Shown here: positions 22,552 to 24,091 of the stretch, piece by piece | Layout: every line of letters starts with the position of its first letter | Position numbering within the stretch: the stretch's first letter is position 1 | Assembly (NCBI GenBank): GCA_964386525.1 | Contig: CAYLSO010000171.1 | Coordinates: forward strand, 1-24,091 | Length of the DNA stretch: 24,091 nucleotides | Source: CAYLSO01 sp964386525 | Lineage (GTDB): Bacteria > Eisenbacteria > RBG-16-71-46 > DASYSL01 | Direction of reading: 5' to 3' | The notes under the pieces: model-generated | What the model was told of the DNA's origin: nothing | Database searches by the model: none | The model's input: the letters and a program-made list of their open reading frames with translations, nothing else | Made by a program: the position numbers and the translations under genes

Positions 22552-22856
22552 TGCGGACCGGCAGGGCGGCCCGCCTGGGCGAGCTCTTGCCAGGCGTGCT
22601 CGCCGGCCTGGGCGCCGACGGAGCCCTGCAATCGGCGACCGCCGTCGCGGCCTGGGAGCGCGTGGTGGGGGAGCGGCTCGGCCGCTACGCGCGCGCCGTG
22701 GGGCTGCGGGATGGCGTGCTGGTCGTCGAGGCGGAATCTTCGGTCTGGATGCAGGAAATCGGCTACCAGAAGGTCCGCATCCTGAAGCGGCTCGAAGAGG
22801 AGTGCGGCAAGGGGATGGTACGGGACCTGAGACTGACTTTGCGGCCCGCCCCCTGA
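22551..22856 (+). CDS. dciA: DciA-like (DUF721) replicative helicase loader
   Basis: 101 residues with the DUF721/DciA pattern: AWERVVGERLGRYARAVGL (34-52), the strand DGVLVVEAESSVWMQEI (54-70) and the following helix YQKVRILKRLEEE (72-84). DciA loads the DnaB helicase in bacteria that lack DnaC or DnaI. The gene begins inside the dnaN stop (TGATG) and ends 13 bases before gyrB, so the three are co-translated or co-transcribed. Length fits the short, single-domain form. Position in the origin cluster supports the call. Confidence 0.85.
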   Translation: MRTGRAARLGELLPGVLAGLGADGALQSATAVAAWERVVGERLGRYARAVGLRDGVLVVEAESSVWMQEIGYQKVRILKRLEEECGKGMVRDLRLTLRPAP

Positions 22857-22869
22857 GAGGCGAACCCGG

Positions 22870-24091
22870 ATGGCAACCCAGGAGAAGAGCGTGACCGAGG
22901 TCAAGGGCCACCGCTACGACGCGACCAACATCACCGTCCTCGAGGGTCTCGAGGCGGTGCGCAAGCGGCCGGCGATGTACATCGGCGACATCGGCACGCG
23001 CGGACTGCACCATCTCGTCTACGAGGTCGTGGACAACTCGGTGGACGAGGCGCTGGCCGGCTACTGCACGGAGATCCACGTGCGCATCCACCAGGACGGC
23101 ACGGTGTCGGTGGTCGACAACGGCCGCGGCATCCCGGTGGACATGCACAAGCAGATGAAGAAGCCGGCCCTCGAGGTGGTGATGACCACGCTGCACGCCG
23201 GCGGCAAGTTCGACTCCAAGGCCTACAAGGTCTCGGGCGGGCTGCACGGCGTCGGCGTGTCGGTGGTCAACGCGCTGTCGGAGTGGCTCGAGGTCGAGGT
23301 GGCGCTCAACGGCAAGTTCCACCGCCAGCGCTACGAGCGCGGCCGGCCGACCGGCGACCTCGAGGTGGACGGCAAGGTCGAGGTCACCAAGATCCGCGGC
23401 GAGGACAGCGCCGCGGCGGCGCGCAAGGCGAAGCGCGGCGGCGCCCAGGCCGAACTGGGCCTCGACCTGCACGCCGGCAACGGCTACGACTCGGGCACCC
23501 TGGTGCGCTTCAAGCCCGACCCCAAGGTGTTCGAGGAGATCAATTTCTCCTTTGACACCCTGTCGCAGCGGCTGCGCGAGCTGGCCTTCCTCAACAGCGG
23601 CGTGCGCATCGCGCTGACCGACGAGAACACCGGCAAGAGCCACGACTTCAAGTACGACGGCGGCATCATCGAGTTCGTCAAGTATCTGAACCAGAACAAG
23701 TCGGCGCTGCACGCCAAGCCGGTCGGCGTGGCGCGCGGACGCGAGGACGTCGAGGTCGAGTTCGCCCTGCAGTACAACGATTCCTACGCGGAGAACGTCT
23801 ACTCGTACGTCAACAACATCAACACCTCCGAGGGCGGCACGCACCTCATCGGCTTCCGGTCGGCGCTGACCCGCACGCTGGTCAACTACGCCGAGCGCGA
23901 GGGCCTCACCAAGCAGCTCAAGTCGCAGATCTCCGGCGACGACGTGCGCGAGGGGCTCACCGCCGTGCTCTCGGTGAAGGTGCCCGAGCCGCAGTTCGAG
24001 GGGCAGACCAAGACCAAGCTGGGCAACTCCGAGGTGGAGAGCATCGTCAAGACGCTCGTCAACGAGCATCTGGGCAGCTACCTCGAGGAAC
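22870..24091 (+). CDS. gyrB: DNA gyrase subunit B, 5' part (cut by window edge)
   Basis: First ~407 residues of the ATPase subunit of gyrase, which introduces negative supercoils; the normal length is ~630-800, so the rest lies right of the window. The GHKL ATPase marks are present: EVVDNSVDEALAG (52-64), VVDNGRGIPVD (81-91), GGKFDSKAYKVSGGLHGVG (111-129). The transducer part includes NNINTSEGGTH and LTAVLSVKVPEPQFEGQTKTKLGN. Compared with E. coli there is a charged, Ala-rich insertion of about 33 residues around 168-206, just before SGTLVRFKPD. ATG 22870 has GAGAGG nine bases upstream. Choice of GyrB over ParE rests on origin location and sequence. Confidence 0.96.
   Translation, partial: MATQEKSVTEVKGHRYDATNITVLEGLEAVRKRPAMYIGDIGTRGLHHLVYEVVDNSVDEALAGYCTEIHVRIHQDGTVSVVDNGRGIPVDMHKQMKKPALEVVMTTLHAGGKFDSKAYKVSGGLHGVGVSVVNALSEWLEVEVALNGKFHRQRYERGRPTGDLEVDGKVEVTKIRGEDSAAAARKAKRGGAQAELGLDLHAGNGYDSGTLVRFKPDPKVFEEINFSFDTLSQRLRELAFLNSGVRIALTDENTGKSHDFKYDGGIIEFVKYLNQNKSALHAKPVGVARGREDVEVEFALQYNDSYAENVYSYVNNINTSEGGTHLIGFRSALTRTLVNYAEREGLTKQLKSQISGDDVREGLTAVLSVKVPEPQFEGQTKTKLGNSEVESIVKTLVNEHLGSYLEE

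Overview
The window is GC-rich bacterial chromosome with no mobile element, CRISPR array, tRNA or rRNA that I can recognise. It carries 19 protein genes that I accept. The left edge cuts groEL and the right edge cuts gyrB. The large secreted protease ends in a FlgD-type Ig-like module (PNPARG ... LPAGVYLARL), a C-terminal tail common in high-GC members of the FCB group such as Candidatus Eisenbacteria, Krumholzibacteriota or Gemmatimonadota. That placement is inference; only 'GC-rich, Gram-negative-type envelope (lipoproteins, periplasmic enzymes), distant from model organisms' follows from the sequence.

Layout. 1-1320: groES-groEL on the minus strand. 1321-1855: divergent spacer with two near-identical palindromes. 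1856-5252: plus-strand PAP2 phosphatase, FAD-dependent glycerol-3-phosphate dehydrogenase and a PLP aminotransferase. 5349-9051: tight minus-strand operon, read from the right: NYN-S1 fusion protein, short-chain dehydrogenase, RidA-like protein and L,D-transpeptidase lipoprotein. 9235-11637: second minus-strand set: membrane-anchored thioredoxin, MTH1187/thiamine-binding-like protein and a NtrC-like protein with several key motifs degraded. 11829-13734: Ada methyltransferase/regulator and an unknown lipoprotein, followed by a cluster of inverted repeats. 13952-15193: plus-strand secreted protein with two carbohydrate-binding-like domains. It converges on 15260-17953, the secreted HEAGH metalloprotease. 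18048-18674: small secreted protein with a C2HC zinc-finger-like motif. 18675-19495: gene-poor, structured and AT-rich leader. 19496-24091: dnaA, a probable oriC, dnaN, dciA and gyrB.

How the genes fit together. The right end is a replication-origin cluster: initiator, sliding clamp, helicase loader and gyrase B, with DnaA-box-like sites and AT-rich DNA on both sides of dnaA. recF is absent from its usual place between dnaN and dciA/gyrB. The middle holds envelope and secretion genes and stress or housekeeping genes (chaperonin, alkylation repair, thioredoxin).

The points most worth a second look are: (1) the fusion of a NYN ribonuclease-like domain to two S1 RNA-binding domains at the head of an operon; (2) the NtrC-like protein with a changed phospho-acceptor, changed Walker A lysine and no GAFTGA loop; (3) the exported protein with a textbook-spaced C2HC finger; (4) the palindrome clusters at 13735-13810, 1565-1714 and 18010-18045; and (5) the two-sided origin.
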